64,000 nucleotides of DNA from positions 2,108,001-2,172,000 of the forward strand of contig NZ_CP024985.1 of NCBI RefSeq assembly GCF_002803845.1, written 5' to 3'. This document shows, piece after piece, positions 24,983-36,919 of the stretch (position 1 is the first letter of the stretch; every line of letters starts with the position of its first letter). The position numbers and the translations under genes are program-made. The notes below the pieces were generated by a model, which worked only from the letters and a program-made list of their open reading frames with translations, did no database searches and was not told the origin of the DNA. The DNA comes from Streptomyces lavendulae subsp. lavendulae. Lineage in GTDB: Bacteria; Actinomycetota; Actinomycetes; Streptomycetales; Streptomycetaceae.

Positions 24983-25726
24983 ATGGAACACTTCGCGACC
25001 GATCGCATAGACCGCAGCGCCCCCGAATCCCTGCTGGTCGTGGCCGCGCACCCGGACGACATCGAGTTCTGCGTGAGCGGGACGGTCATGCGGTGGATCG
25101 CGCAGGGCACCACCCGCGTCACGTACTGCATCGTCACGGACGGCGGCGCCGGCGGGTACGACGAACAGCTCCCCCGCCAGGCCATGGGCGACCTGCGGCG
25201 TGCCGAGCAGGTGCATTCGGCCAAGCGCAGCGGCGTCGACGACGTCCGCTTCCTCGGCTACCCCGACAGCTACGTGGAGGCCGGCGTGGAGCTGCGCCGC
25301 GACCTGTGCCGGGTGATCCGGCAGGTCCGCCCGCAGCGGGCCGTCATCCCGAGCCCGGAGATCAACTGGTCCCGCATCGCCGACCTGCACCCCGACCACC
25401 GGGCGGTGGGCGACGCCGCGCTGCGGGCGATCTACCCGGAGGCGCGTAATCCGTTCGCGCACCCGTCGCTCCTCAAGGAGGAGGGCCTGGAGCCGTGGAT
25501 CGTGCCGGAGCTGTGGCTGATGACGGGCCCGACGCCCAATCAGTACATCGACGTCACCCCCGTCTTCGACCGCAAGGTGGAGGCCCTGCGCATCCACACC
25601 TCACAGACGGCCCACTTCGACGATCTCGCAGGCCTGCTGCGGGAATGGCTGGGCGAGCACGCACGCGCGGCGGGTCTGCCCCCGGGCCGGATGGCGGAGG
25701 CCTTCCAGGTCGTACGGATCGACTGA
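24983..25726 (+). CDS. PIG-L family N-deacetylase (MshB-like)
   Basis: Protein of 247 residues with the zinc motif AHPDDIEF near the N-terminus. NWSRIADLHPDHRAVGDAAL provides the second metal-binding HPDH. YIDVTPVFDRKVEALRIHTSQ is the conserved C-terminal region. The LmbE/PIG-L family includes MshB, which deacetylates GlcNAc-inositol in mycothiol synthesis. Divergent from the MetRS-like gene, it completes a glycosyltransferase, deacetylase and aminoacyl-ligase set. Substrate is inferred from this context only. Confidence 0.88.
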   Translation: MEHFATDRIDRSAPESLLVVAAHPDDIEFCVSGTVMRWIAQGTTRVTYCIVTDGGAGGYDEQLPRQAMGDLRRAEQVHSAKRSGVDDVRFLGYPDSYVEAGVELRRDLCRVIRQVRPQRAVIPSPEINWSRIADLHPDHRAVGDAALRAIYPEARNPFAHPSLLKEEGLEPWIVPELWLMTGPTPNQYIDVTPVFDRKVEALRIHTSQTAHFDDLAGLLREWLGEHARAAGLPPGRMAEAFQVVRID

Positions 25727-25849
25727 GGTCCGTGCCGGGACGCGCGGGCGCGGGCCGCCGGCGAAGGTGGCACTGCCGGTGACAGTCTCCGCAGGAGTGC
25801 CCTCGGAAGGGATCTGGCTGGGGCGGGTCGGGCCGCCGAGGCTGGGTGC

Positions 25850-27289
25850 ATGACAACCGCTGATACCTCCACAACCGCAGCAGCCGCGCCGCCGGCCGGT
25901 GCCGGCATGACCGGGCGCCAAGTCGCCGCCCTGGTGGTGCTCCTGGCGTCGCAGTTCATGATGGCCGCGGACTTCTCCGTGCTGAACGTCGCACTGCCCG
26001 AGGTCGGGGTGTCCCTCGGGTTCTCGACGGGGAGCCTGCAGTGGATCACGACGACGTTCGCCCTGTGCGCCGCCGGATGCACCCTCGTCTTCGGCCGCGT
26101 CGGCGACCACCTGGGGCGTCGGCGCATCTTCACCGCCGGAATGGCCGTCCTGGCCGTCTCCTCGCTCGTCGGCGGCATCGCCGACTCGGCCGCGATGCTG
26201 CTGGTCGCCCGTACCCTCCAGGGTCTGGCCACCGCGGCCGTCACGCCCGCCGCGCTCGCCCTGCTCACCACGGCCTTCACCGAGCCCGCTCTGCGGACCC
26301 GGGCGCTGGGCCTCAACAGCGTGATGATGAGCTCGGGGTTCAGCGTCGGCGCGATCCTCGGCGGCGTCCTCACGGACGTGTTCTCCTGGCGCTGGGCCTT
26401 CTTCGTCAACATCCCCGTGGCCATCGCGGCGATCGTCGTCGTGCCGTTCGTCGTCGACGAGAGCCGGGCCGCGCAGCGCAGCCGCATCGACCTGCCGGGC
26501 GCGCTGCTGATCACCCTGGGCCTGTTCACCGGGATCTACGGCGTCACCCGTGTCGGCGAGGAGGGCCTGGACCTGACGGCGGGCGCCGCGCTGATCGCCG
26601 CCGCCGTCCTGCTGAGCGTCTTCTGGGCCGTGGAGAGCCGTACCGCCGACGCCCTGGTCCCGGTGAAGTTCCTGAGGAAACCCGCCATCGCCTTCGGCAA
26701 CGTGGCGGCCCTGTTCATCTTCGGCGGCGAGACCGCACTGATCTTCTTCACCGGTCTGTACGTCCAGAACGTGCTCGGCCTGTCGCCCCTGGTCGCCGGC
26801 CTGGTGCTGCTCGGCATCGGAGTGGGCCAGATCATCGCGGGCATCGTCGGTCCGCGCCTCCTCCAGCGCGTCTCGCCGCGCACGATGCTCGGGGTGTCCC
26901 TGGCCCTCCAGGGCGCGTTCATGCTGCCGGCGCTGTGGGCGACCTCGGACTCGCGCTGGCTGATCCCGCTGATCGTCACCCAGTTCGTGAACGCCTTCTT
27001 CTCCATGATGGCGGCTCTGTGCTTCATGGTCATCGCCACCTCGTCCGTCGACGCCGACGAACAGGGCATGGCGACCGGGCTGGCCACCCAGAGCCAGCAG
27101 GTCGGCATCGCGATCGGTATTCCGCTGGTGAGCGCGGCGTTCACCACCGTCGTCGGGCGGGGCACCGTGACCACCGCCAAGGAACTCACCGGCATCCACG
27201 TGGCCATCGGCGTGGCCGGCGTCTCCCAGTTCGCCGTCGGCCTGCTCCTGTGGCTGGTACTGCGCAGGAAGTGCAGCAGTCCGCAGTGA
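25850..27289 (+). CDS. MFS drug/H+ antiporter, 14-span (DHA2) type
   Basis: Protein of 479 residues with about 14 hydrophobic spans. It has motif A GRVGDHLGRRRIF after span 2 and a DHA2 hallmark N-terminus (ASQFMMAADFSVLNVALP). Motif C-like GFSVGAILGGVL lies in span 5. The start follows a GC-rich leader with GAGGCTGGGTGC. It probably exports a product of the surrounding genes. An XRE regulator gene with a palindromic operator follows 64 bp downstream, in the same direction. Confidence 0.9.
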   Translation: MTTADTSTTAAAAPPAGAGMTGRQVAALVVLLASQFMMAADFSVLNVALPEVGVSLGFSTGSLQWITTTFALCAAGCTLVFGRVGDHLGRRRIFTAGMAVLAVSSLVGGIADSAAMLLVARTLQGLATAAVTPAALALLTTAFTEPALRTRALGLNSVMMSSGFSVGAILGGVLTDVFSWRWAFFVNIPVAIAAIVVVPFVVDESRAAQRSRIDLPGALLITLGLFTGIYGVTRVGEEGLDLTAGAALIAAAVLLSVFWAVESRTADALVPVKFLRKPAIAFGNVAALFIFGGETALIFFTGLYVQNVLGLSPLVAGLVLLGIGVGQIIAGIVGPRLLQRVSPRTMLGVSLALQGAFMLPALWATSDSRWLIPLIVTQFVNAFFSMMAALCFMVIATSSVDADEQGMATGLATQSQQVGIAIGIPLVSAAFTTVVGRGTVTTAKELTGIHVAIGVAGVSQFAVGLLLWLVLRRKCSSPQ

Positions 27290-27302
27290 CCACGGGGGCC
27301 GA

Positions 27303-27330
27303 TGAAGTGCCGATGCCGTTCGGCACTTCA
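27303..27330. promoter_or_regulatory. Palindromic operator upstream of the XRE regulator gene
   Basis: TGAAGTGCCGA (27303-27313), six bases, then its exact reverse complement TCGGCACTTCA (27320-27330). It lies between the MFS stop and the regulator start, 23 bp before the latter. The 11-bp perfect arms strongly suggest a dimeric-repressor site, most simply for autoregulation by the adjacent XRE protein. Confidence 0.75.
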
Positions 27331-27353
27331 TACTGAGAAGGGTGGAAGAGATC

Positions 27354-28202
27354 GTGAACACGGACCTCGGCAGCTATCTGCGACAGATGCGCGAGCGTGT
27401 CCGACCCGAGCAGATGGGGCTGCGCACCAGCAACTCCCGGCGCGTGCCCGGACTGCGCCGCGAGGAAGTGGCCGCGCTGGCGGGCGTGAGCCAGACCTAC
27501 TACACCCGACTCGAACAGTCACAGACCGCGCACGCCTCCCCGCAGGTCCTGCTCTCCATCGCCCGCGCACTGGATCTCAGCCTCGACGAGCAGGACTACC
27601 TGCTCAAGATCGGCACACCGGTCCAGAACCCTCAGCGGCAGACGCCCCGTGACGACCAGCTCAACCCCAGCACCAGGATGCTGATGTCCTCACTCGGCAA
27701 CGTGGCGGCGGCCGTACTGAACTACCGGTGCGACATCCTGGCCTGGAACTCCCTGTACCACCAACTGTTCGCACCGCACCTCGAATTCGGCCTCCCCGAG
27801 GACGCCGGCCGGCGCCCCAACATCATCAAGATGAACTTTCTCGACGACAACGTCCGGGCTCTGTACGCGGACTGGGCCGCAGAGTCGGAGTCGAACGTGA
27901 CGTATCTGCGCTTCATCGCCGGAAATCACCGGCACGATCCGCGGCTCGCCGAGCTGATCGGTGAACTGACCATTCAGAACGAGGAGTTCGCGGCACTCTG
28001 GTGCCGTCAGCGGGTGGCGAACTGCATCGAGGGCACCAAGCCGTTCGACCATCCGGTGGTGGGCGAGCTGGAGTTGATGTACCAGTCCGCCGACCTCCAG
28101 GACGGCAACATCCTGAAGTTCTACCACGCGGAGCCCGACTCACCGCACGAGGTGGCCCTGCGGCTCCTGACGGCGGACCTGGACTCCGTACACCGGCGTT
28201 GA
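27354..28202 (+). CDS. XRE-family regulator with MmyB-like ligand domain
   Basis: Protein of 282 residues. The N-terminal HTH (SRRVPGLRREEVAALAGVS then TYYTRLEQ) is followed by a MmyB-type C-terminal domain. That domain has DILAWNSLYHQLF, then the NFLDDNVRALYADW stretch, and HPVVGELELMYQSADL near the end. These are streptomycete regulators that often control an adjacent transporter or oxidoreductase. GTG 27354 is preferred (GGAAGAG upstream); GTG 27342 is an alternative that would sit directly on its own GAGAAGG. The likely targets are its own promoter and perhaps the MFS gene. Confidence 0.87.
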   Translation: MNTDLGSYLRQMRERVRPEQMGLRTSNSRRVPGLRREEVAALAGVSQTYYTRLEQSQTAHASPQVLLSIARALDLSLDEQDYLLKIGTPVQNPQRQTPRDDQLNPSTRMLMSSLGNVAAAVLNYRCDILAWNSLYHQLFAPHLEFGLPEDAGRRPNIIKMNFLDDNVRALYADWAAESESNVTYLRFIAGNHRHDPRLAELIGELTIQNEEFAALWCRQRVANCIEGTKPFDHPVVGELELMYQSADLQDGNILKFYHAEPDSPHEVALRLLTADLDSVHRR

Positions 28203-28273
28203 AGGGAAACGGACACATTTCGGCGACCACGTCGGCATGCTCGAATTCTTCGCCGCACTCGGATTCACGCATC

Positions 28274-28363
28274 CCGAAGCGCGCCGACCTCATCATCGTC
28301 GACGGCAATCCGCTGACCGAGCTGGACGGCCGCCCGATGGCCCGCCCCGGTCCTCACCGGTAG
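28274..28363 (+). pseudogene. C-terminal relic of an amidohydrolase
   Basis: The translation IPKRADLIIVDGNPLTELDG is the closing signature of imidazolonepropionase-like amidohydrolases (GKxADLIVVDGDPL). No metal-binding barrel precedes it. The preceding 70 bp give no matching frame, so this is gene debris. It overlaps the convergent end of the next gene by 10 bp. Confidence 0.65.
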
Positions 28364-29022
28364 ATGAGCAGCTCCGCCTCGGTCGCGCCCACCAGCGCGT
28401 AACGCGTGGCGACCAGCGGGCGGCCCGAGTAGAGGCGGATCAGCGTCGTTGCCTCGCCGTCGAAGCGGGCGGCGGGACGGCCGGGCACCTCGTTGCCCAG
28501 GAACACGGGGCCCGCGTGGCCGTCGAGACCCGCGACGAGCCGGGGCGTGTCCCGCTTGCGGCTGGCGGTGCGGAGCAGGGGCAGGGCGAGGGAAAGTCCG
28601 TCGCCGCCGTACGCCCCCGGTTCCCCCCACGCGTCACGGACGTCGCCCGCGTGGATCCACTCCCCCAGGGCCACCGCGTCCAGCGTGCCGTCGCCCGCGG
28701 CGATGGCCGGTCCGGCTTCCGTGAGCCCGCGTTCCAGCTCGTCCAGGATCCGGGCCACCGGCCGGTGCGCCCGCTCCGCCACATCGGCGGCGTTGGCGGC
28801 GGGGAGGAAGACGCCCTCCTCCAGCCGGCCCTCCACGATGCGTACGAGGGCCGCCGCGCAGTGGGCGAGGACGTCCCGGACCGTCCACCCCGGGCAGGCG
28901 GTCCGCAGCCCGTACGCGGCTTCGGGCGCACGGCGCAGGAGCGGGAGCAGGGCGTCCCGTTCGGTGCGCAGGAGCAGGTCCGGGAGCCAGGGGTCACGTA
29001 CTGCTTCGTCGACGCTGTCCAT
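28354..29022 (-). CDS. Mycothiol-dependent maleylpyruvate-isomerase/DinB-family protein
   Basis: Protein of 222 residues. The MDMPI N-terminal motif is clear: TACPGWTVRDVLAHCAAAL, where the His is a metal ligand, then GEWIHAGDVRDAWG with a second ligand. Members use mycothiol or catalyse thiol transfer and isomerisation. It is the last gene of the long minus-strand run, 5 bp after sahH. In a locus that also carries MshA-like and MshB-like genes it may act on a thiol conjugate (inference). Confidence 0.82.
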   Translation of the reverse strand: MDSVDEAVRDPWLPDLLLRTERDALLPLLRRAPEAAYGLRTACPGWTVRDVLAHCAAALVRIVEGRLEEGVFLPAANAADVAERAHRPVARILDELERGLTEAGPAIAAGDGTLDAVALGEWIHAGDVRDAWGEPGAYGGDGLSLALPLLRTASRKRDTPRLVAGLDGHAGPVFLGNEVPGRPAARFDGEATTLIRLYSGRPLVATRYALVGATEAELLIYR

Positions 29023-29027
29023 GGCCG

Positions 29028-30434
<1,407 letters not shown>

Positions 30435-30469
30435 GCGGTGCGCTCCTTGAAGGTGTCCGGCGTCGGAGG

Positions 30470-33400
30470 TCATCTACGGCCTCCCGCGTTGAAGTAATTG
30501 GCTTCGGGGTGGTGGATGACCAGAGCATCCGTGGACTGCTCGGGGTCGAGCTGGAACTCCTCCGAGAGGTGGACGCCGATCCGCTCCGGCCGGAGCAGCT
30601 CGGCGATCTTCGCCCGGTCGGCGAGTTCGGGGCAGGCTGGGTAGCCGAGGGAGTAGCGGCAGCCCTGGTACTCGGTGCGGAACATGCCGTCGACCGAGGC
30701 CGGGTCGGACCCGTCGATGCCCAGTTCGGTACGGACGCGGGCGTGCCAGTACTCGGCCAGGGCCTCGGCGAGCTGGACGGACAGGCCGTGCAGCTCCATG
30801 TAGTCGCGGTAGGCGTCGGCGGCGAAGAGGCGGGCCGTCTCCCGGCCGATGCGACTGCCCACGGTCACGACCTGGAGGGCGACCACGTCGGTCTCGCCGG
30901 AGTCCTCGGGGCGGAAGTAGTCCGAGAGGCAGAGGTGGCGGCCGCGGCTCTGGCGGGGGAAGGTGAAGCGGGTCCGCTCGCTCCCGTCCTCGTCGAGGAT
31001 GATCAGGTCGTCGCCCTTGGAGACGCAGGGGAAGTAGCCGTGGACCACGGCCGCTTCGAGCAGCCGGTCCGTGTGCAGGCGGTCCAGCCATCCGCGCAGC
31101 CGGGGGCGGCCCTCGACCGCGATCGACTCGGGCGACTTGATGCCCCACTGGCCCTTGAAGAGCGCCTGCTCGTCGAGCCAGTCCGCGTACTCCTTCAGCT
31201 GGATGCCCTTGACGACCCGGGTGCCGAGGAACGGCGGCTCGGGCACCGGGTTGTCGACGGCCACGTCGGAACGGCCGGCCGCTTCCGGTTCGCGTACGTC
31301 GAGCAGGGCGCTGCGCGGGGCCACCCGGCGCTGCTTGAGGGGTGGCAGCGCCACGCCGGGGACGCCGCGTTTGATGCCCATGAGGGTGTCCATGAGGCGG
31401 AGGCCTTCGAAGGCGTCGCGTGCGTAGCGGACTTCGCCTTCGTAGATCTCGTGGAGGTCCTGTTCGACGTAGGCGCGGGTGAGGGCGGCGCCGCCGAGGA
31501 TGACGGGGTAGTCCGCGGCCAGCTTGCGCTGGTTGAGCTCCTCCAGGTTCTCCTTCATGATCACGGTGGACTTGACCAGGAGACCCGACATGCCGATCAC
31601 GTCGGCCTTGTGTTCCTGGGCGGCTTCCAGGATCGCGGAGACCGGCTGCTTGATCCCGATGTTGACGACGTTGTAGCCGTTGTTCGTCAGGATGATGTCG
31701 ACGAGGTTCTTCCCGATGTCGTGGACGTCCCCGCGGACGGTGGCCAGCACGATCGTGCCCTTGCCCTCGTCGTCCGTCTTCTCCATGTGCGGTTCGAGGT
31801 AGGCGACGGCCGTCTTCATCACCTCCGCCGACTGCAGGACGAAGGGCAGCTGCATCTGGCCGGAGCCGAACAGCTCGCCGACGACCTTCATGCCTTCCAG
31901 GAGGGTGTCGTTGACGATGTCCAGGGCGGGGCGTGTCCGCAGGGCTTCGTCGAGGTCGGCCTCCAGGCCGTTCTTCTCGCCGTCGATGATGCGGCGCTGG
32001 AGGCGTTCATCCAGCGGCAGGGCGAGGAGTTCCTCGGCGCGGCCGGCCTTCAGGGACTTGGTGTTGACGCCCTCGAAGAGGGCCATCAGCTTCTGCAGCG
32101 GGTCGTAGTCGCCCTCACGGCGGTCGTAGATCAGATCCAGGGCGGTGGTGACCTGTTCCTCGTCGAACCGGGCGATCGGCAGGATCTTCGACGCGTGCAC
32201 GATCGCCGAATCCAGACCCGCCTTCACGCACTCGTCGAGGAACACGGAGTTCAGCAGGACACGCGCGGCCGGGTTCAGGCCGAAGGAGATGTTCGACAGA
32301 CCGAGGGTGGTCTGCACGTCGGGGTGGCGGCGCTTGAGCTCACGGATCGACTCGATCGTCGCGATGCCGTCCTTGCGGGACTCCTCCTGCCCCGTGCAGA
32401 TCGTGAACGTGAGCGTGTCGATGAGGATGTCCGACTCGCGGATCCCCCAGTTCCCCGTCAGGTCGGCGATGAGACGCTCGGCGATGGCGACCTTGTGCCC
32501 GACCGTGCGGGCCTGGCCCTCCTCGTCGATGGTCAGCGCGATCAGCGCGGCACCGTGCTCCCGCGCCAGCTGCGTGACCTTCGCGAAGCGGGACTCGGGC
32601 CCGTCACCGTCCTCGTAGTTGACCGAGTTGATGACCGCACGCCCGCCCAGCTTCTCCAGACCGGCCTGGATCACCGGAACCTCGGTGGAGTCCAGCACGA
32701 TCGGCAGCGTCGAGGCGGTCGCGAAACGCCCGGCGAGCTCCTGCATGTCCGCGACACCGTCACGCCCGACGTAGTCCACACACAGGTCGAGCATGTGCGC
32801 GCCCTCACGGATCTGGTCCCGGGCCATCTCCACACAGTCGTCCCAGCGCGCCTCCAGCATCGCCTCACGGAACTTCTTCGACCCGTTCGCGTTCGTCCGC
32901 TCACCGATCGCCATGTACGAGGTGTCCTGCCGGAACGGCACCGTCTGATACAGCGAAGCGGCACCCGGCTCGGGCTGCGGGCTGCGCGCGGTGACGGCCG
33001 TGCCACGCACCCGCTCCACCACCTGCCGCAGATGCTCCGGAGTGGTGCCACAGCAGCCGCCGACCAGGGACAGACCGTACTCACGCACGAACGTCTCCTG
33101 CGCATCCGCCAGCTCAGGAGCCGACAGCGGATAGTGCGCACCCTGCTTCGTCAGCACCGGCAGACCCGCGTTCGGCATGCAGGACAGCGGGATACGGGCG
33201 TTGCGCGCCAGGTAGCGCAGGTGCTCACTCATCTCCGCGGGGCCGGTCGCGCAGTTCAGACCGATCATGTCGATCCCCAGCGGCTCCAACGCCGTCAGCG
33301 CCGCGCCGATCTCCGAACCCAGGAGCATCGTGCCGGTCGCTTCCACCGTCACCTGCACGATCAGGGGCAGGTCCTGCATCCCGCACCAGTCCAGGGCGCG

Positions 33401-33925
33401 GCGGGCGCCGATGACGGCCGCCTTGGTCTGGAGCAGGTCCTGGGTGGTCTCCACCAGGAGGGCGTCCGCGCCGCCGCGGATCAGGCCCTCCGCGTTCTGC
33501 TGGTAGGCCTCGCGCAGGGGCTCGTACCCCACGTGCCCGAGGGTGGGGAGTTTGGTGCCGGGGCCCATGGAGCCCAGCACCCAGCGGGGTCGGCCGTCGC
33601 CCGCCGTGAAGGCGTCCGCCGACTGGCGGGCGATCCGGGCGCCGGCCTCGGCGAGCTCGTAGACCTGTTCCTCCACCCCGTACTCGGCGAGGGCGGCCAG
33701 GTTCGTGCCGAAGGTGTTCGTCTCGACGCAGTCCACGCCCACCGCGAAGTACGCGTCGTGCACGGACCGGACGATGTCGGGGCGCGTGAGGTTGAGGATC
33801 TCGTTGCAGCCCTCCAGCCCGAGGAAGTCGTCCAGCGTGGGGTCGGCGGCCTGCAGCATCGTGCCCATGGCGCCGTCCGCGACGACCACGCGGGTCGCGA
33901 GCTCCGCGCGCAGTGACCGTCTCAT
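30470..33925 (-). CDS. metH: Cobalamin-dependent methionine synthase
   Basis: Full-length enzyme of 1151 residues. It contains the homocysteine-binding domain with zinc cysteines ([15 protein letters not shown]), a folate domain ([14 protein letters not shown]) and a B12 cap. The B12-binding domain has DVHDIGKN, and a C-terminal activation domain includes [10 protein letters not shown]. It remethylates homocysteine to methionine for MetK. The start overlaps the end of the PfkB-type gene (ATGA). It belongs to the SAM-recycling cassette. No cobalamin riboswitch could be recognised within the operon. Confidence 0.97.
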   Translation of the reverse strand: MRRSLRAELATRVVVADGAMGTMLQAADPTLDDFLGLEGCNEILNLTRPDIVRSVHDAYFAVGVDCVETNTFGTNLAALAEYGVEEQVYELAEAGARIARQSADAFTAGDGRPRWVLGSMGPGTKLPTLGHVGYEPLREAYQQNAEGLIRGGADALLVETTQDLLQTKAAVIGARRALDWCGMQDLPLIVQVTVEATGTMLLGSEIGAALTALEPLGIDMIGLNCATGPAEMSEHLRYLARNARIPLSCMPNAGLPVLTKQGAHYPLSAPELADAQETFVREYGLSLVGGCCGTTPEHLRQVVERVRGTAVTARSPQPEPGAASLYQTVPFRQDTSYMAIGERTNANGSKKFREAMLEARWDDCVEMARDQIREGAHMLDLCVDYVGRDGVADMQELAGRFATASTLPIVLDSTEVPVIQAGLEKLGGRAVINSVNYEDGDGPESRFAKVTQLAREHGAALIALTIDEEGQARTVGHKVAIAERLIADLTGNWGIRESDILIDTLTFTICTGQEESRKDGIATIESIRELKRRHPDVQTTLGLSNISFGLNPAARVLLNSVFLDECVKAGLDSAIVHASKILPIARFDEEQVTTALDLIYDRREGDYDPLQKLMALFEGVNTKSLKAGRAEELLALPLDERLQRRIIDGEKNGLEADLDEALRTRPALDIVNDTLLEGMKVVGELFGSGQMQLPFVLQSAEVMKTAVAYLEPHMEKTDDEGKGTIVLATVRGDVHDIGKNLVDIILTNNGYNVVNIGIKQPVSAILEAAQEHKADVIGMSGLLVKSTVIMKENLEELNQRKLAADYPVILGGAALTRAYVEQDLHEIYEGEVRYARDAFEGLRLMDTLMGIKRGVPGVALPPLKQRRVAPRSALLDVREPEAAGRSDVAVDNPVPEPPFLGTRVVKGIQLKEYADWLDEQALFKGQWGIKSPESIAVEGRPRLRGWLDRLHTDRLLEAAVVHGYFPCVSKGDDLIILDEDGSERTRFTFPRQSRGRHLCLSDYFRPEDSGETDVVALQVVTVGSRIGRETARLFAADAYRDYMELHGLSVQLAEALAEYWHARVRTELGIDGSDPASVDGMFRTEYQGCRYSLGYPACPELADRAKIAELLRPERIGVHLSEEFQLDPEQSTDALVIHHPEANYFNAGGRR

Positions 33926-34905
33926 CTCAGCCCCCTCAGGTGTGCGGCCAGTTCCGTCGCGCTCTCCGGGCCGTACGCGGACCGCAGTGCGGCGAGCAGG
34001 GGTTCCCGGGACAGGTGGTACTCCTGGGTACCGGTGTGGCCGAGTACGGCCGCGGCGACGGCGCAGCCCAGTTGGGCCGCGTACCGCTCGGGGACGCCCC
34101 ACGCCGTTCCGGCGAGGAAGCCGGCCCGGAAGGCGTCGCCGACGCCGGTGGGGTCGACCACCTCAGCTACCGGTACGGCGGGTACGGTCAGCGGCTCGCG
34201 GTCCGCGGCGCGGATCCGGACGCCGGCTTCGCCGTGGGTGGTGATCCAGGAGCCGACCCGGCTCAGGACCTCCTCCTCGGTGAAGCCGGAACGCTCGCAC
34301 AGCAGGGCGGACTCGTACTCGTTGGTGAACAGCCGGTGGGCGCCGTCGATCAGGTCCCGCACCTCCTCCCGGGTCAGCCGGGCCAGCTGCTGCGAGGGGT
34401 CGGAGGCGAAGGGGATTCCCAGGGCGCGGCAGGTGTGGGTGTGGCGGAGCATGGCCCCGGGGTCGTCCGGTGAGATCAGCACCAGGTCGGGACGACCGCT
34501 GCGGGCGACGACCTCCCCGAGGTCCATCTCACGGGCCTCGGCCATGGCGCCCGCGTAGAAGGTGGCGATCTGGTTCTGGTCGGCGTCCGTGGTGCAGACG
34601 AACCGGGCGGTGTGGCGGGTGTCGCTCACGCGGACGGAGCCGGTGTCCACGCCGTGGTCCTTCAGCCACACCCGGTACGGTTCGAAGTCCGCTCCCACGG
34701 CGCCCACCAGCAGGGGGTGCAGTCCCAGCACGCCCAGGCCGAACGCGATGTTCGCCGCCACTCCGCCCCGCCGCACTTCCAGTCCGTCGGCGAGGAACGA
34801 CAGGGAGACCCGGTCCAGCCGGTCCGCCAGCAGCTGTTCGGTGAACCGGCCGGGGAAGGTCAGCAGGTGATCGGTCGCGATGGATCCCGTGACAGCGATG
34901 CGCAT
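33922..34905 (-). CDS. PfkB-family kinase, probable adenosine kinase
   Basis: Ribokinase-fold protein of 327 residues: VTGSIATDHLLTFPG at the N-terminus, GGVAANIAFGLGVLG, and the anion-hole/catalytic motif DPTGVGDAFRAGFLAG near the C-terminus. Placed between metK and metH and next to sahH, it most likely removes adenosine formed by SahH, as adenosine kinase does in this cassette. Family sequence alone would also allow another nucleoside or sugar. It starts 1 bp after the metK stop and overlaps the metH start. Confidence 0.85.
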   Translation of the reverse strand: MRIAVTGSIATDHLLTFPGRFTEQLLADRLDRVSLSFLADGLEVRRGGVAANIAFGLGVLGLHPLLVGAVGADFEPYRVWLKDHGVDTGSVRVSDTRHTARFVCTTDADQNQIATFYAGAMAEAREMDLGEVVARSGRPDLVLISPDDPGAMLRHTHTCRALGIPFASDPSQQLARLTREEVRDLIDGAHRLFTNEYESALLCERSGFTEEEVLSRVGSWITTHGEAGVRIRAADREPLTVPAVPVAEVVDPTGVGDAFRAGFLAGTAWGVPERYAAQLGCAVAAAVLGHTGTQEYHLSREPLLAALRSAYGPESATELAAHLRGLR

Positions 34906-34906
34906 G

Positions 34907-36111
<1,205 letters not shown>

Positions 36112-36115
<4 letters not shown>

Positions 36116-36360
36116 GCCTGCACCGCCCGGGCCGCGAAGAAGTGGGTCTCGATGGCGGCGAGGGTGCGGATCTCGTCGACCTCCAGGGTCTCCATCTGGA
36201 TGGAGCGTCCGCTGTGCTGTTCCAGCAGGAAGACGAATTCGACGAAGGACAGCGAGTCGATGAGCCGGTTCTCGATGAGGTCCAGGTCGGGGGCGATGTC
36301 GTCGAGCTCCTCGTGGCGGGCGAGGAGCCAGTTCTTCACGAGCTGCAGACCGTCGGACAT
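36112..36360 (-). CDS. Acyl/aminoacyl carrier protein (internal start in the PPTase-ACP frame)
   Basis: The last 82 codons of the longer frame can be made separately from ATG 36360, which has AAGGAG 7 bp upstream. The product is a carrier protein with the phosphopantetheine site Asp35-Ser36-Leu37 in [17 protein letters not shown]. The neighbouring SerRS-like ligase needs such a partner. Whether both the fused and the free form exist is open. The ribosome-binding site is the direct evidence for the free form. Confidence 0.75.
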
Positions 36361-36918
36361 GGGGTGTCTCCTTGGGGTGTGGTGTGCGGTGGGGGCGCCG
36401 GCCGCGGATGCGCAGTCGTGGGCGGCGGCCGGAGCGGGCTGAGCGGGCTGAGCGGGTTCTTCGGGGTGTGCGGGATGTACGGGTCCTTCCGGCGGGCCGG
36501 GTTCCAGCACCGGGGCGGCGACCGCGACCGCGTAGTCCACGTCGTGGCTGATGGTCACGGCGATGGCGGCGATGCCGGACTCGGCGGCCATCGCCGCGGC
36601 CGGGCCGCGGAGTTCCACGAGCGGCCAGCCGCCCTCGGAGCGGCGCACGACGATGTCCAGCCAGGGCAGGAACACGGCCCGGACGCGGAGGGTCTTGAAC
36701 GCCGCCTCTTTGGCGGCGATCCGCCCGCACAGGCCCAGGACGTCGAGCCTGGCGGAGGTGCGGCAGTCGGCGAGTTCGCCGGGGGTGAGCATGCGCCGGA
36801 AGAAGTCCTCGCCGTAGAGGGTGAGGAGCCGGCGGACACGGGTGACGGACACGATGTCCATGCCGAGGTTCGCCCAGCCCAGGCCGCCCGCCGGCGGGGC
36901 GACGGGTCGGGTCTGCAC
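36112..36918 (-). CDS. AcpS-type phosphopantetheinyl transferase continuous with a carrier protein
   Basis: One frame of 268 codons encodes two proteins in series. Residues 14-125 are an AcpS-type PPTase: LGMDIVSV with Asp21 and [13 protein letters not shown] with Glu71. Their 50-residue spacing equals that of AcpS Asp8/Glu57. A Pro/Ala/Glu-rich linker (about 130-186) follows, then an ACP (see 36112-36360). The enzyme would attach the phosphopantetheine arm to its own C-terminal carrier. GTG 36918 starts 1 bp after the ligase stop. AcpS and ACP are usually separate proteins, so the arrangement is unusual. Confidence 0.82.
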
Positions 36919-36919
36919 G

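Noticed and set aside
28237..28270. Start of a VOC/glyoxalase protein (FFAALGFTHPEA)
   Set aside because: Only about 12 residues resemble the family and the frame soon turns into unrelated sequence; too short to support.
30435..30469. SAM or SAH riboswitch controlling sahH/metH
   Set aside because: The gap is only 35 bp and lies inside an operon; no riboswitch fold could fit. Upstream of the operon I also saw no recognisable riboswitch core.
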